DNA from: Pseudomonas fluorescens
GTDB taxonomy: Bacteria; Pseudomonadota; Gammaproteobacteria; Pseudomonadales; Pseudomonadaceae
Assembly (NCBI RefSeq): GCF_000968015.1
Contig: NZ_LACH01000032.1
Span: 38,932-102,931, forward strand
Direction of reading: 5' to 3'
DNA length: 64,000 bases
The notes beneath the pieces were generated by a model. It had not been told where the DNA came from and ran no database searches. It worked only from the letters and a program-made list of their open reading frames with translations. The number at the start of each line of letters is the position of its first letter. Position 1 is the stretch's first letter. A program made the position numbers and the translations under genes. Positions 8,581 to 17,838 of this stretch are shown one piece after another.

Positions 8581-9363
8581 CTAACGCGCAGTCACCCCCT
8601 GACGCAATCCAGAATGACCGGGTAACAACGCCAGCGCCAACTGCGTCCGATTATGCATATGCGTCAACCGCAAAATCTGCGACACATAAAGCTTCACCGT
8701 GTTCTCGGTAATCCCCAACTCACAGGCAATCTGATAATTCGTCTGCCCCTTCCCCACCAACCGCGCCACCTCCCACTGCCTTGGCGACAGCTGACTGAAA
8801 ATCGCCGAAATCTCAACCCGATCCACAGCACTGACATCTTCATCAGTGGAAACCGATAACCGCGGCCCACGTCGAACCTTATCCAGATCCTGATACAGAT
8901 CATCGATCGACTCGGCAAGATACTGCAGCTTCTGATCCAGATGCCCCAGCTGCACACTCTTCTGCCGTTCCTGCAAAACCACTACCTGACGCGCAATCCC
9001 TTCGAGCAACTCACCCAGATTGATCGGCTTCTGGTAGTAATCGGCAAACCCGGCCCGCAGAGCCTTGATCACATCCTGCTTGTCCGCACGCCCAGTGAGC
9101 ATGATTGCTTCAAACACACGGTGCTTGCCGGATAACCGTTGCAGCTCCTGAACCAGTTGAATCCCGTCCAGACCGGGCATGTGCAAATCGCAAAGCACCA
9201 GGCCAATCGCTTCGTCTTCATTGAAACGCTCGACGGCCTGTTTGCCAGTCTCGCAAGGAACGCAACGGTAACCGCGGCCTTCAAGAAACTCACAAAGCTG
9301 CGCGGCAATAAACGGTTGGTCGTCGACCACAAGGATTTTTACTGCCGAAGAAAGCGTGTTCAC
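8581..9363 (-). CDS. pprB: LuxR-type response regulator PprB
   Basis: A 260-residue two-component regulator. Receiver domain at about residues 8-125, with ILVVDDQPF, phospho-acceptor Asp59 in VLCDLHMPG and the conserved Lys in YYQKPI. A linker of about 60 residues follows, then a LuxR/NarL-type helix-turn-helix at about 190-250 (LSPRQWEVARLVGKGQ, ELGITENTVKLYVS). In P. aeruginosa PprB activates the flp-tad-rcp operons and is the partner of PprA, here encoded at 10460-13213. Placement between the tad operon and the prepilin peptidase matches that locus. Confidence 0.9.
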   Translation of the reverse strand: MNTLSSAVKILVVDDQPFIAAQLCEFLEGRGYRCVPCETGKQAVERFNEDEAIGLVLCDLHMPGLDGIQLVQELQRLSGKHRVFEAIMLTGRADKQDVIKALRAGFADYYQKPINLGELLEGIARQVVVLQERQKSVQLGHLDQKLQYLAESIDDLYQDLDKVRRGPRLSVSTDEDVSAVDRVEISAIFSQLSPRQWEVARLVGKGQTNYQIACELGITENTVKLYVSQILRLTHMHNRTQLALALLPGHSGLRQGVTAR

Positions 9364-9476
9364 GTGCGACTCCCTGCCGGGTCAACGTTGACCGTTCCTC
9401 TACAAACAGCAACAGACTGGACAACTGCTGAATTGAAAGTAGACGTACTATCCGACTCTGTACATAGAACGGGTGA

Positions 9477-9947
9477 CTAGTGAAACCAGGCGAGTGTGAG
9501 CAACAGGCCCACCAACACGAAGGGTGCAAAGGGCTGTTTCTTTGACACTCCAGGCCCCAGGTATCGAAGATGATTTCTAAGCCCTTGGCCCATATGAAGC
9601 CAGACTCTTGGCGCCAGCAGCAGCCACAGCACACTGGCCAATCCGGCACCGATGAACACGCCGAGCAGGTGCATGCCGTCAGTCGCCAGCCCCAGGCCGG
9701 TCATCAGTTTCACATCGCCTGCGCCCAAGCGTCTCAGCGCATAACCGGGCAAGGTGAAAGCCAGCGCCAGCAAACAAGCCCAGCCGCCCTGCACCCCCTC
9801 GGCCCCCAGCCAGGTAGTGCCCGTCCACAGGAGATACGCCAGCGCCAACACCGCGGCGCCAAGGGTCAGGCCATTGGCGATGTGCCGTTCTCGAGCATCC
9901 TGTGCTGCGCATAGCGTCAGCCAGATCAGTAGTACAAAGCTCTGCAT
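9477..9947 (-). CDS. fppA: Flp prepilin peptidase FppA (aspartic, A24 family)
   Basis: A 156-residue short prepilin peptidase. The two catalytic aspartates of A24 peptidases are visible: Asp17 in QDARERHIAN and Asp78 in GAGDVKLM. Several hydrophobic membrane segments surround them. The methyltransferase domain of long type IV prepilin peptidases is absent, as is normal for FppA/TadV. It should cleave the Flp leader after the Gly before ASGIEY, and perhaps the TadE-like protein encoded divergently at 10023-10463. The sequence ends LLTLAWFH. Confidence 0.92.
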   Translation of the reverse strand: MQSFVLLIWLTLCAAQDARERHIANGLTLGAAVLALAYLLWTGTTWLGAEGVQGGWACLLALAFTLPGYALRRLGAGDVKLMTGLGLATDGMHLLGVFIGAGLASVLWLLLAPRVWLHMGQGLRNHLRYLGPGVSKKQPFAPFVLVGLLLTLAWFH

Positions 9948-10022
9948 CCGGTAAAAAACGTCCGTTTTGGCTGAATGATTCTATGCTGATATCACGTCGT
10001 GAATGTCAGGGTAGACGCAGTC

Positions 10023-10463
10023 ATGAAAACAGGCCTCCCCCGTAAGCAAAAAGGCGCTGTAGCGATTGAATTCGCTTTGGTGTTTCTGATCTTTTTCGCC
10101 GTGTTTTATGGAATTGTCACTTACAGCTTGCCATTGTTGCTGATGCAATCGTTCACCCAGTCGACCGCCGAAGCGGTGCGCCGAAGCGTGGCGCTGGATC
10201 CGAGCACCCCCGGATACGACACCGCAGTAAAAACCGTGGCCACGACAGAACTGAGCCGACAGCTGGCCTGGATTCCTGCCGCACTGAATTTCAATGTCGC
10301 CACCGACACCAGCGCCACCTACGTGGGCGGGGTGTTGAAGGTCAGCATCAGTTACCCCACCAGCAAACTGCAGCAGGTGATCCCGTTTCTGAACTTGCCG
10401 GGAATTGGCCAAGTGCCCAATCTGCCGGCAAACCTCAGCGCCAGTTCGAGCCTGCAATTTTGA
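10023..10463 (+). CDS. TadE-like pseudopilin
   Basis: A 146-residue protein beginning MKTGLPRKQKGAVAIEFALVF. The basic stretch followed by G-AVAIEFAL is the TadE/TadF pseudopilin signature, with Glu at +5 after the Gly, so FppA may process it. A single hydrophobic helix follows (residues about 15-42), then a soluble part. ATG at 10023 is preferred; a GTG at 9999 in the same frame would add eight unremarkable residues. The stop overlaps the TTG start of the kinase gene, so the two are probably translationally coupled. It occupies the position of PA4294. Confidence 0.85.
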   Translation: MKTGLPRKQKGAVAIEFALVFLIFFAVFYGIVTYSLPLLLMQSFTQSTAEAVRRSVALDPSTPGYDTAVKTVATTELSRQLAWIPAALNFNVATDTSATYVGGVLKVSISYPTSKLQQVIPFLNLPGIGQVPNLPANLSASSSLQF

Positions 10464-13213
10464 GTTCCGCAGACAAACTTTTCGGGCGCCTGCTCAACCG
10501 CCATCCGCCTCAGCCAGTGGACACGCCAGACACCCTGAGCGTGCAAAGTGTCGGTTTGCAGATGCATCTGGATGCCGAAGGTCGAGTGATTCACCTGACC
10601 GGCCCGCTGCGGCATGTGCTGGCCCAGCAGACGCCCGCTGCGCACGCACCGCATCTGCTCGATTTCCTCATGCCCCACAGCGGCCTCGCCGTTGAAGGCT
10701 CGCCCACCGACTGGCAGGGACAGAGTCTGGACCTGGACTTTTACAGCCTCAACGGACAACCCCTGCACCTGCGTGGCTGGGTCCAGCCATTGGCCGATGC
10801 GTGGCTGTTGCAGTTGCTGGACATCGGCGACTTGTTGCTCGATCGCCGGCAATCACGCAACCGCGAGCAATGCCAATTACTCGCAGCGCAGATCGGCGAA
10901 CAGTTGCGTCGGTGCAACCTGACGCGCCTGCCCGAGGTGTTAGCGGAACAACTGCAAGGCCTGGCCCAGCGTTTCCACATGCCATGCATTGCGGTGGCGT
11001 TACTCGATGAACAGGAAGAAGGCTGGCAGATCCACCAGCAATACACGGCGTTCGATGCGCCCCACCTGTGGCAAAACGCTCAGCGCCTGGGCACGGGGCT
11101 CGAAAGCCTGAACAGCTCTGCGCCGCAATGCCTGACACCCGCTGAACATCCCCGTTTGCAAGGCATCTTCGGTAATGCCGAAGGGTTCGCGGTGCCCTAT
11201 CACGATGCTCAGGGTGTGGCGGCCTGGTTGCTGTGTGGCCTTTATCCGGTGCAGCAACAGGCACCTGACCTGAAAGATCGCGATTGGTTACAACTGACCG
11301 CCGCGCTGGCAGGCCCGTTGCTTGAGCGCTTGCGCGAGCACCGGCACCATCTGCAGCTGGAACGGCTGGAGTCGCTGCAAGCCTTGCTCGGCACCGGATG
11401 GTGGGAGGTGTTCAGCGACAGTCGCGAGGTGCAATTGGCGCCGTCATTGGCCAGCAACCTGAACCTTGCGGTCGATCGTTTGCCGCTACACGAGTGGCTT
11501 GATCGGGTGCACCCCGCCGACCGGGAAGAGCTGAGCAGTCGTCTGCAAGCCTTGCAAGACGACGGCACCCCGCTGCTGCTTTGCGTGCGTCTGGCACAAA
11601 CGCCAAACTGGTATCGCCTGCAGGGCCAGGTTCTGGGCCTCGGTAAAAACCGGCGGTTGTTGGGTTTCATGCTCGACATCAGCGACATCAAAAACCAGGA
11701 GCAAAACGCCGCGGCGGCCCATGCCCGACTGGACAATCTGATCGCCAGTTCACCGGCGGTGATCTATGTGCAGCGCTATGTCGAAGGTGCGCTGCAACCG
11801 ACGTTTTTCAGTGACAGCCTACTGCCGCTGCTCGGCTGGACACTGGCTGATTGCGCGACGGGAAACCTGGTTGAAAGGGTGCACCCGGATGACCGTGATC
11901 GGTACTTCGAACGTACCCGACATTTGCTGCGTGAAGGTTCGGTGCGCACCCGCTATCGGCTGCGCGACAGTCGCGGCGAATACCACTGGCTACTCGATGA
12001 AGCCAAGCTACTGCGCGACGACCTTGGCTTGCCGGTGGAGGCCGTCGGCCTGTGGCTGGACGTCACCGAAGCAACCCTGGCCGCCGAACAGGTAAAGCAG
12101 AGTGAAGAACGCTACCGGATCCTGGTGGAAGACTCTCCGGCGATGATCTGCCGCTACCGCCCGGACCTGACCCTGACCTTTGGCAACCGCCCGCTGGCGA
12201 CTTACCTGGAGTGTCAGCCCGAACAACTGCCCGGGGTGAATCTGGGCAGCTGGATGTCGCAGGAACAGCGCGAAGCGTTTCTCCAGCGGCTCAGCCGACT
12301 CAGCCCGGAGTTCCCGGTCAGCACCGCGGAAATCAATCTGCAACTGCCTGGACGCGAACATGCCTGGTGGGTGTGGTCGGATCGCGGGGTGTTCGATGAA
12401 GACGGCCATTTGCTGGAGATTCAGGCCGTGGGGCGCGACAACACCGAGGTGCGCCGCGCCCAGCAGCAGCTCACCCAAAGTGCAAAAATGGCCACCCTCG
12501 GTGAAATGGCCACAGGGCTGGCCCATGAAATCAATCAGCCGTTGAATGTGATGCGCATGGCCATCGTCAACGTGCTCAAGCGTCTGAGCAACGGCGATGC
12601 ACAGATCGACTACCTGACCGACAAGCTCAACCGCATCGATGCACAGGTCCAGCGCGCCGCGCGGGTGGTGGATCACATGCGGGTGTTTGGCCGCCGCTCG
12701 GAGATCGAGCAGCATCCGTTTAATCCGGCGCAAGCCATCGAAGGCACGCTGTCGCTGCTGGCCGAAGGGATGCGCGGCAAAGGGGTCGAACTGCGGGTCA
12801 ACGAGACCGGGTTTGAAGTGCAAGTGCGCGGTTACGTCGATCAGCTCGAACAGGTATTGATCAACTTGATGGTCAACGCTCGGGATGCATTGCTCGGCAA
12901 ACGCGAGGCCGACCGCGAGTTCAAACCGTGGATCTCGGTGTACGCCGAACGTGATGCGCATTCGGTGCGGCTGTGGGTCGAGGACAACGGTGGCGGTATC
13001 GATCCGCGGTTGCTGGAGCGGATTTTCGAGCCGTTCTTTACCACCAAACCCGTGGGTGTCGGCACCGGGCTCGGGTTGTCGGTGAGTTACGGCATCGTCG
13101 AGAACATGGGCGGAAAACTGAGCGTCAGAAACTCGGTCGAGGGCGCACGGTTTTGTATCGAACTGCCGATTGCCGTCGACGATCAGATCACCAATGTCGC
13201 TCGTCCTGAGTGA
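10460..13213 (+). CDS. pprA: PAS-domain sensor histidine kinase PprA
   Basis: A 917-residue cytosolic hybrid-free kinase. The N-terminal ~300 residues include a GAF-like part, and at least three PAS-type segments follow (around RLDNLIASSPAVIYVQRY and ERYRILVEDSPAMICRY). The HisKA domain has phospho-acceptor His689 in LAHEINQPLN; the ATPase domain has the N box with Asn806 (INLMVNARDAL), DNGGGID and GTGLGLSVSYGIVE. No membrane helix is evident, which suggests an internal signal. It starts at TTG (10460) overlapping the upstream stop. It is the likely phosphodonor for PprB. The 3' end overlaps tadG by 31 bases, convergently. Confidence 0.88.
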   Translation: MSSADKLFGRLLNRHPPQPVDTPDTLSVQSVGLQMHLDAEGRVIHLTGPLRHVLAQQTPAAHAPHLLDFLMPHSGLAVEGSPTDWQGQSLDLDFYSLNGQPLHLRGWVQPLADAWLLQLLDIGDLLLDRRQSRNREQCQLLAAQIGEQLRRCNLTRLPEVLAEQLQGLAQRFHMPCIAVALLDEQEEGWQIHQQYTAFDAPHLWQNAQRLGTGLESLNSSAPQCLTPAEHPRLQGIFGNAEGFAVPYHDAQGVAAWLLCGLYPVQQQAPDLKDRDWLQLTAALAGPLLERLREHRHHLQLERLESLQALLGTGWWEVFSDSREVQLAPSLASNLNLAVDRLPLHEWLDRVHPADREELSSRLQALQDDGTPLLLCVRLAQTPNWYRLQGQVLGLGKNRRLLGFMLDISDIKNQEQNAAAAHARLDNLIASSPAVIYVQRYVEGALQPTFFSDSLLPLLGWTLADCATGNLVERVHPDDRDRYFERTRHLLREGSVRTRYRLRDSRGEYHWLLDEAKLLRDDLGLPVEAVGLWLDVTEATLAAEQVKQSEERYRILVEDSPAMICRYRPDLTLTFGNRPLATYLECQPEQLPGVNLGSWMSQEQREAFLQRLSRLSPEFPVSTAEINLQLPGREHAWWVWSDRGVFDEDGHLLEIQAVGRDNTEVRRAQQQLTQSAKMATLGEMATGLAHEINQPLNVMRMAIVNVLKRLSNGDAQIDYLTDKLNRIDAQVQRAARVVDHMRVFGRRSEIEQHPFNPAQAIEGTLSLLAEGMRGKGVELRVNETGFEVQVRGYVDQLEQVLINLMVNARDALLGKREADREFKPWISVYAERDAHSVRLWVEDNGGGIDPRLLERIFEPFFTTKPVGVGTGLGLSVSYGIVENMGGKLSVRNSVEGARFCIELPIAVDDQITNVARPE

Positions 13214-15168
13214 CAACTGAGGTTGGCGCCGACATCGACCTTGTTCAGATCGATCCCCAGGCTGAGCAGCAGTGTGTTGATCAAGGTGTCGAGTAACGGG
13301 CTGAGCACGCTGTTGATCGCGTTGACCAGCAATGTGGTGACACTGCTGAGGATGGCCCCCAGACCACCGACCAGACTGCCCGTCGGGCCGTACATGTTGA
13401 CCTTGATGTTGGTCGCCGTGTCGGTAAGGCTGCTGACGATATTGCTGGTGGACCAGGAATAGTAGAACGGTGGCTGGTTGATCTCCGGCAGGCTGGTGGC
13501 CGGCGGTGCGGAATAGACGTGCGGCAGGTTGGCGCTCTGTGCCACGGTGGTGTCGGCCATGATATCGATCCCGCCGCCGACGCCTGGAATTCGCGGGTCA
13601 CAACTGACGGGCAAGATCAGGAACCGGCGGCAGGTCTTCACCCCGATATCGATCACCTTCAACGGCTGTACCACCACGGCGGGCGGCGTGGTGTTGTTGC
13701 CGAAAGCCGTGTTCGGATCGATCTTGCCGATTTTCAGCTTCACCAGTGAAGTGCTGGTATTGGTGGTCAGGGATTTGTTGGTGGCGCTGACGCAGCTGTA
13801 GGCGGTGACGTAACTGTTGGCGCTCGCGACGTCCAGTGCGACATCGAGCCTTACGGTATTGGAAAGCGGCACGATCGAGGGTGTTTCGCAGGCCGCGCCA
13901 AGCGCGCAGGTCAGTGAGTCAATGACACCGACCAGATTGAGATGCAGCAAGGCGTTCAAGGTATTGGTCAACGGTCCGGCAAGATCCGCCGCTGCCTCGA
14001 GCAAGGGTTGTATCGCACTCAGAATGGGCAAGTCGATCGACAGCAATGTACGCACCTGAGCGGTTTTCACATAGATCCGGTTGGGCCCCAAAGGCGCGAG
14101 CGCGGCGCTTTTCGGATTGCCGATGGCCGAGAGCTGTGGCGGCTCCAGTATCTGCACCCGAGCAGTAATTTGCGCGAGCCCCGCGAGGTTGATCGGCAGG
14201 GTCGCCACCAGGCCGTTTTTCTTGTTGGCCAGTTGCACGACGGCTTCGATCAGGTCGAACACTTTCAGGGTGGTCCCCAGCGCCGTCACGGTGCTGCCAG
14301 CCTCGACGTGCAGCACGTTGCCGAGTACGACGGTGGTTGCGCCTGCCGCGACCTTCAGCGCTTGAAGACTCGCAATGGTGGCGGTCGCACCGAGAGTGCC
14401 GCCGGGGTCCAGTACATTGACGGCGGTCTGAATCAGCTGGCTGACGGCAATCGTATTGCCCAATACCTGGTCATACCCGGCAGCGCTGAGGTTAAGGTCG
14501 ACTTTCAATCGATCGAGGTAGCCGAGCAGGCTGATGTTGGTGTTCACCAGTCCGTTCCAGCCCGCCGCATTGATGTTCAGGTTGCCTCCGAGCAAACCAC
14601 CGAACAGCGCGTTGAGCGTGGCCGATTTGCTGGTGTCGACGCTCAACGTCGTGCTGCGCAGGGTCAGCGAAGCCTGCGGTGGTGGTAATGCGGCGACAGC
14701 GCTGGCCGTCAGGTTGATGGTTGCCGCGCGTGGAGCGCCACCGAACAGGGCGCCGACACCGCCGGCGAAACTCTGCGGGACCGAATGGCTGGCGATCACC
14801 CGAATGGCTTCGCTCTTGCTCGGGTCGGCGCCAAATACTCGAAGGTTATTGGCATCCAGGGTCAAGGCGCCGCAAGCGACCAGCAGATTGCGATTGGGGT
14901 CAGGAAGGGTGAAGCCATTACGGTTTGCGCTGGCGGTGGCATAAACGGTAGCGGTGTTGCCAGCGGCGCAATCACCGCCTCGGGTGGAGGCTTCAAGTGC
15001 GGCCATGTCCGCTACGCGCTGCAGGTCACGTTTTTCCAGGTACAAACGACCGCTGTCGACCACGACCAGCAAGAACATCAGGGCCATGCCCAATGTCAGC
15101 GCCGCCATCAAACCGATCGCACCCCGTTGCCGGGACGGGCTGCGAAACTGCAAACGGGGAGACATCAC
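13183..15168 (-). CDS. tadG: TadG-like pilus assembly protein
   Basis: A 661-residue protein with an N-terminal TadE/TadG-like module: PSRQRGAIGLMAALTLGMAL, one membrane helix and VDSGRLYLEKRDLQRVADMAALEAS, the hallmark of the family. The rest is an exported, low-complexity region rich in Ala, Leu, Thr and Asn, with repeated turns such as LLNAL/LGG and few aromatic residues. TadG is needed for Flp pilus assembly or function in several bacteria. ATG codons at 15168 and 15165 are adjacent. The stop lies inside the 3' end of pprA on the other strand. Confidence 0.88.
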   Translation of the reverse strand: MMSPRLQFRSPSRQRGAIGLMAALTLGMALMFLLVVVDSGRLYLEKRDLQRVADMAALEASTRGGDCAAGNTATVYATASANRNGFTLPDPNRNLLVACGALTLDANNLRVFGADPSKSEAIRVIASHSVPQSFAGGVGALFGGAPRAATINLTASAVAALPPPQASLTLRSTTLSVDTSKSATLNALFGGLLGGNLNINAAGWNGLVNTNISLLGYLDRLKVDLNLSAAGYDQVLGNTIAVSQLIQTAVNVLDPGGTLGATATIASLQALKVAAGATTVVLGNVLHVEAGSTVTALGTTLKVFDLIEAVVQLANKKNGLVATLPINLAGLAQITARVQILEPPQLSAIGNPKSAALAPLGPNRIYVKTAQVRTLLSIDLPILSAIQPLLEAAADLAGPLTNTLNALLHLNLVGVIDSLTCALGAACETPSIVPLSNTVRLDVALDVASANSYVTAYSCVSATNKSLTTNTSTSLVKLKIGKIDPNTAFGNNTTPPAVVVQPLKVIDIGVKTCRRFLILPVSCDPRIPGVGGGIDIMADTTVAQSANLPHVYSAPPATSLPEINQPPFYYSWSTSNIVSSLTDTATNIKVNMYGPTGSLVGGLGAILSSVTTLLVNAINSVLSPLLDTLINTLLLSLGIDLNKVDVGANLSCHSGRATLVI

Positions 15169-15259
15169 GCACTCCTTTGCCGGTACGCAGCCGAGGGCTA
15201 CCTCCTTGGGTGAACAGCAGTGTAGTTGGCGCTTTTGCGGGCTGCTCGCAGATCACAAG

Positions 15260-15339
15260 CAAAAGATCGCAGCCTCCGGCAGCTCCTACAATTGGATTGA
15301 TGTACCCCTGTAGGAGCTGCCGGAGGCTGCGATCTTTTG
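15260..15339. repeat. Inverted REP pair, 31-base arms
   Basis: Arms at 15260-15290 and 15309-15339 are exact reverse complements, with an 18-base loop. The arm contains AAAAGATCGCAGCCTC and GGCAGCTCCTACA. The same core recurs singly at 17729-17760 and as a pair, with a changed middle, at 25581-25679, which marks it as a dispersed repeat family. Confidence 0.9.
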
Positions 15340-15352
15340 ATCTTCCAGCTGT

Positions 15353-15910
15353 TTATTTGGGTGGGTAGTTGGCGAGAATTCGCCCCACCGTTTCACGTAT
15401 CGCCGTGCTGCGATCCGACGGGTTCGGTGTGCGGCTGAGTATCTGCTCGTCACTGCCGCGCCACACCAGTTTGCCGTCCTTGCCATCAAGCAGGTCGATC
15501 TGGATGATCGCCACTTTGTAGCTGACGTTACGGGTTTCGTTGTACATCGGCCCACCCCAGTAGCCGTTCCATGGATTACCCCACGCGCCGCCGTAGTTGG
15601 TGGTTACTTGTTGCTGGCGTTGTTCGACGATCAGATAGGTCTGCACGCTCAAATCGCCCTTTTTGCCATCCGCTGCCGGACGCAGGCCACGCTGATCCAG
15701 CTGATCGGTCACCGATTGGCGGATGCGTTGTTCAGTCAGGTCGCTCTTGATCCGTGGGTCATCGGGACGATATTGCAGGGCGGGTTCTTTCCAGCTCCAG
15801 CTGCGATAGGCGGCGAAGTCGCGGCTGGCATCGAAGTCATGATTGACCTGGCTGCCGGCGCAGGCAGTGAGCAGCACGGCCACAGTCAGTAAAGCGAGAC
15901 GGCGGAACAT
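15353..15910 (-). CDS. DUF4136 lipoprotein
   Basis: A 185-residue lipoprotein of unknown function. The lipobox LLTACA puts the acylated Cys at about residue 17. The DUF4136 core follows: a YRSWSW motif near residue 40, repeated basic and hydrophobic helices ([16 protein letters not shown]), a D-L-Q-T-Y strand and a C-terminal part with DLLDGKDGKLVWRG and AIRETVGRILANYPP. The middle is rich in Gly, Asn, Trp and Tyr (around TTNYGGAWGNPWNGYWGG). It is the first of two tandem paralogues, separated by 54 bases. Confidence 0.85.
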   Translation of the reverse strand: MFRRLALLTVAVLLTACAGSQVNHDFDASRDFAAYRSWSWKEPALQYRPDDPRIKSDLTEQRIRQSVTDQLDQRGLRPAADGKKGDLSVQTYLIVEQRQQQVTTNYGGAWGNPWNGYWGGPMYNETRNVSYKVAIIQIDLLDGKDGKLVWRGSDEQILSRTPNPSDRSTAIRETVGRILANYPPK

Positions 15911-15964
15911 GATATTTCTCCGGTTGAAGACATGAACCTGCGTAATGCTTCTTAACTACAGAAG

Positions 15965-16579
15965 CTAACTAGGAGGATACGCCGACATCGCCTTTTCTAC
16001 AGCCTCCCGTATCGCATCGACACGCTCGCTCTGGCTGCCGCGATTGCTGGTTTCGGCGCTGGCACTCCAGACCGGTTCACCGCTCTGAGCGTCAAACAAA
16101 TCAACCCGCACCACCACGACCTGTTCCTGATAAGTGCGAACGATCGGCACGGTGTTGTACATGCCGTAACCGCTGCCGTAGCGGTTGTAACCGCCATAAC
16201 CGCCACCGTAATAACCATAGTCGTCCTGAACCTGACGCAGGCGGGTTTCCAGGTGCAGGTCGGCGCTGACAAACAGGTCGGCCGGACGGCTATCGTGCAG
16301 CGGGCGCAAGCCACGTTGATCAAGCGCATTGCTGACGGCTTCGGCGACCTGCGCCGAATCCGCCCAGGTGGTGCCCGGCGGCAACTGCCCGTTGAGCCAG
16401 GCCCAGCTGCGGTAACGCCCATAGTCGCGCGGCGCGACCGGATAGGCGCTGCGATCAAAGGTGTTGGCCGCCTGAGGCGGCGCGGGTGGCAAGGGGTTGG
16501 ATGACGCCACATAAGGGTTGCTGCCCTGACAGGCCGCCAACCCGAGACAGATCGCCAATAACCCCGAACGACTGTTCAT
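15965..16579 (-). CDS. DUF4136 lipoprotein, second paralogue
   Basis: A 204-residue lipoprotein with lipobox GLAACQ. It shares the order of motifs of the upstream paralogue: YRSWAW, a helix with [29 protein letters not shown], a Gly/Tyr-rich insertion ([16 protein letters not shown]), [12 protein letters not shown] and a closing [15 protein letters not shown]. It is therefore a tandem duplicate that has diverged. Function is unknown; outer-membrane location follows from the lipobox, which has no Asp at +2. Confidence 0.85.
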   Translation of the reverse strand: MNSRSGLLAICLGLAACQGSNPYVASSNPLPPAPPQAANTFDRSAYPVAPRDYGRYRSWAWLNGQLPPGTTWADSAQVAEAVSNALDQRGLRPLHDSRPADLFVSADLHLETRLRQVQDDYGYYGGGYGGYNRYGSGYGMYNTVPIVRTYQEQVVVVRVDLFDAQSGEPVWSASAETSNRGSQSERVDAIREAVEKAMSAYPPS

Positions 16580-16591
16580 TTCGCGCTCCGA

Positions 16592-17341
16592 TCAGACCGG
16601 CCGACAGATCCAGTGCAAGTAGCGCCCAAGCCCGGCAAAGCTTGGGTGACGACGGTGGGCCAGTTCCATTTCCAGCAAATCCACCAGTTCGGCGCGGGCC
16701 TGGAATTCCACCGGCATGTAGTCGTGAAAAACTCGCACCCCGCTCTGAGTTTCGACCTGCCACAGGCCTTCAAGTTGCGCCGCCAGTTCGCGCGGATCAA
16801 GCGGCTGCTGCGGGGTCAGGCTCTGTTTCTCGCCGGCCATGTCGTTCTTGCGCATCTTGCGGAAATGGCCTTTGAGCAGGTTGCGATAGATCAACGCATC
16901 GCGGTTGTAGAAGGCCAGGGACAACCAGCCATCCGGTTTGGTCAATTGATGCAGCACCGGCAGGATCGCGTGAGGTTCGGCCAGCCATTCCAGCACCGCG
17001 TGGCACAGTACCAGGTCGTAGGGCTCGGTGAGTTGGCCGAGCAGATCCTGCCACGGCGCCTGAATGAACGTCGCTGTTTGCCCGGCATCGGCAAAGCGTT
17101 GGCGGGCGCCTTCGAGCATCGGCTCGGCGGGCTCGGCCAGCGTGACCTCATGACCACGCTGGGCCAGCCACAACGACATGTGGCCCAAGCCGGCGCCGAT
17201 GTCCAGTACGCGCAACGGCCGGTCCGGCAGGGTTTCAGCCAGGTCGGACTGAAGCACTGCCAGACGGATCGCGCCTTTGGCACCGCCGTAGATTTTTTCG
17301 GCGAAACGGGTGGCCAGTTGATCGAAATGACGGTCGCTCAT
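16592..17341 (-). CDS. cmoM: tRNA 5-carboxymethoxyuridine methyltransferase CmoM (SmtA family)
   Basis: A 249-residue class I SAM-dependent methyltransferase. SAM-binding motif I is VLDIGAGLGHMSLWLA (about residue 44), followed by the acidic TLAEPAEPM, then VLCHAVLEWLAEP and LSLAFYNRDALIYRNLLKGHFRKM. These are typical of CmoM/SmtA, which in E. coli methylates carboxymethoxyuridine at the tRNA wobble base to give the methyl ester. The ATG overlaps the upstream MazG-like gene by one base (TGATG), so the two are co-transcribed. Confidence 0.85.
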   Translation of the reverse strand: MSDRHFDQLATRFAEKIYGGAKGAIRLAVLQSDLAETLPDRPLRVLDIGAGLGHMSLWLAQRGHEVTLAEPAEPMLEGARQRFADAGQTATFIQAPWQDLLGQLTEPYDLVLCHAVLEWLAEPHAILPVLHQLTKPDGWLSLAFYNRDALIYRNLLKGHFRKMRKNDMAGEKQSLTPQQPLDPRELAAQLEGLWQVETQSGVRVFHDYMPVEFQARAELVDLLEMELAHRRHPSFAGLGRYLHWICRPV

Positions 17342-17643
17342 CAGCTGAACCTCCGTTCGCTGTCCGCGAGTTTGCTGCGCACCACTTCATTCATGTCCAA
17401 CCCCAACTCGCTGCACAGCAGCAGTAAATAGAGCACGATGTCACCGATTTCCTGCCCGGCATGGGCGAGCTTGTCCGCCGGCAACTGGCGCGACTGGTCT
17501 TCGGTCAGCCACTGGAAAATCTCCACCAGCTCGGACACTTCCACGCTCGCGGCCATGGCCAGGTTTTTAGGGCTGTGAAATTGCCGCCAGTCATTGCGGT
17601 CACGGATGGCGTGCAGGCGTTCGGTCAGTTCAACAAGGTTCAT
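17341..17643 (-). CDS. MazG-like nucleotide pyrophosphohydrolase
   Basis: A 100-residue all-alpha NTP pyrophosphatase. The metal-binding pattern of the MazG/iMazG family is visible: ASVEVSELVEIFQW (E-x2-E) in the second helix and EIGDIVLYLLLL (E-x2-D) in the third, with WRQFHSPKNLA near the N terminus. The family cleaves nucleoside triphosphates, sometimes modified ones, to monophosphates and pyrophosphate. The partner gene is cmoM, which it overlaps by one base; whether there is a functional link is unknown. Confidence 0.85.
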   Translation of the reverse strand: MNLVELTERLHAIRDRNDWRQFHSPKNLAMAASVEVSELVEIFQWLTEDQSRQLPADKLAHAGQEIGDIVLYLLLLCSELGLDMNEVVRSKLADSERRFS

Positions 17644-17728
17644 CGGGCTCTCCTGAAGGCGTATAGCTTCGGGGGGATGACGGGGGAAGGCAAGCGTCTC
17701 GGTGAGGCGCGGATCTTTGCACCATAAT

Positions 17729-17760
17729 CAAAAGATCGCAGCCTGCGGCAGCTCCTACGG
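17729..17760. repeat. Single REP element
   Basis: A single copy of the repeat family seen as a pair at 15260-15339, with the middle changed to CCTGCGGCAGC. It lies between the divergent MazG-like gene and the small membrane protein gene, and has no opposite-facing partner within 100 bases. Confidence 0.8.
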
Positions 17761-17838
17761 GAACTCGGCACCCTGCTCGATAGCCCAAGGCTCAAGTCCG
17801 GCAACCCTGCCACCACTTTCATCAAGGACGCTCACGAC

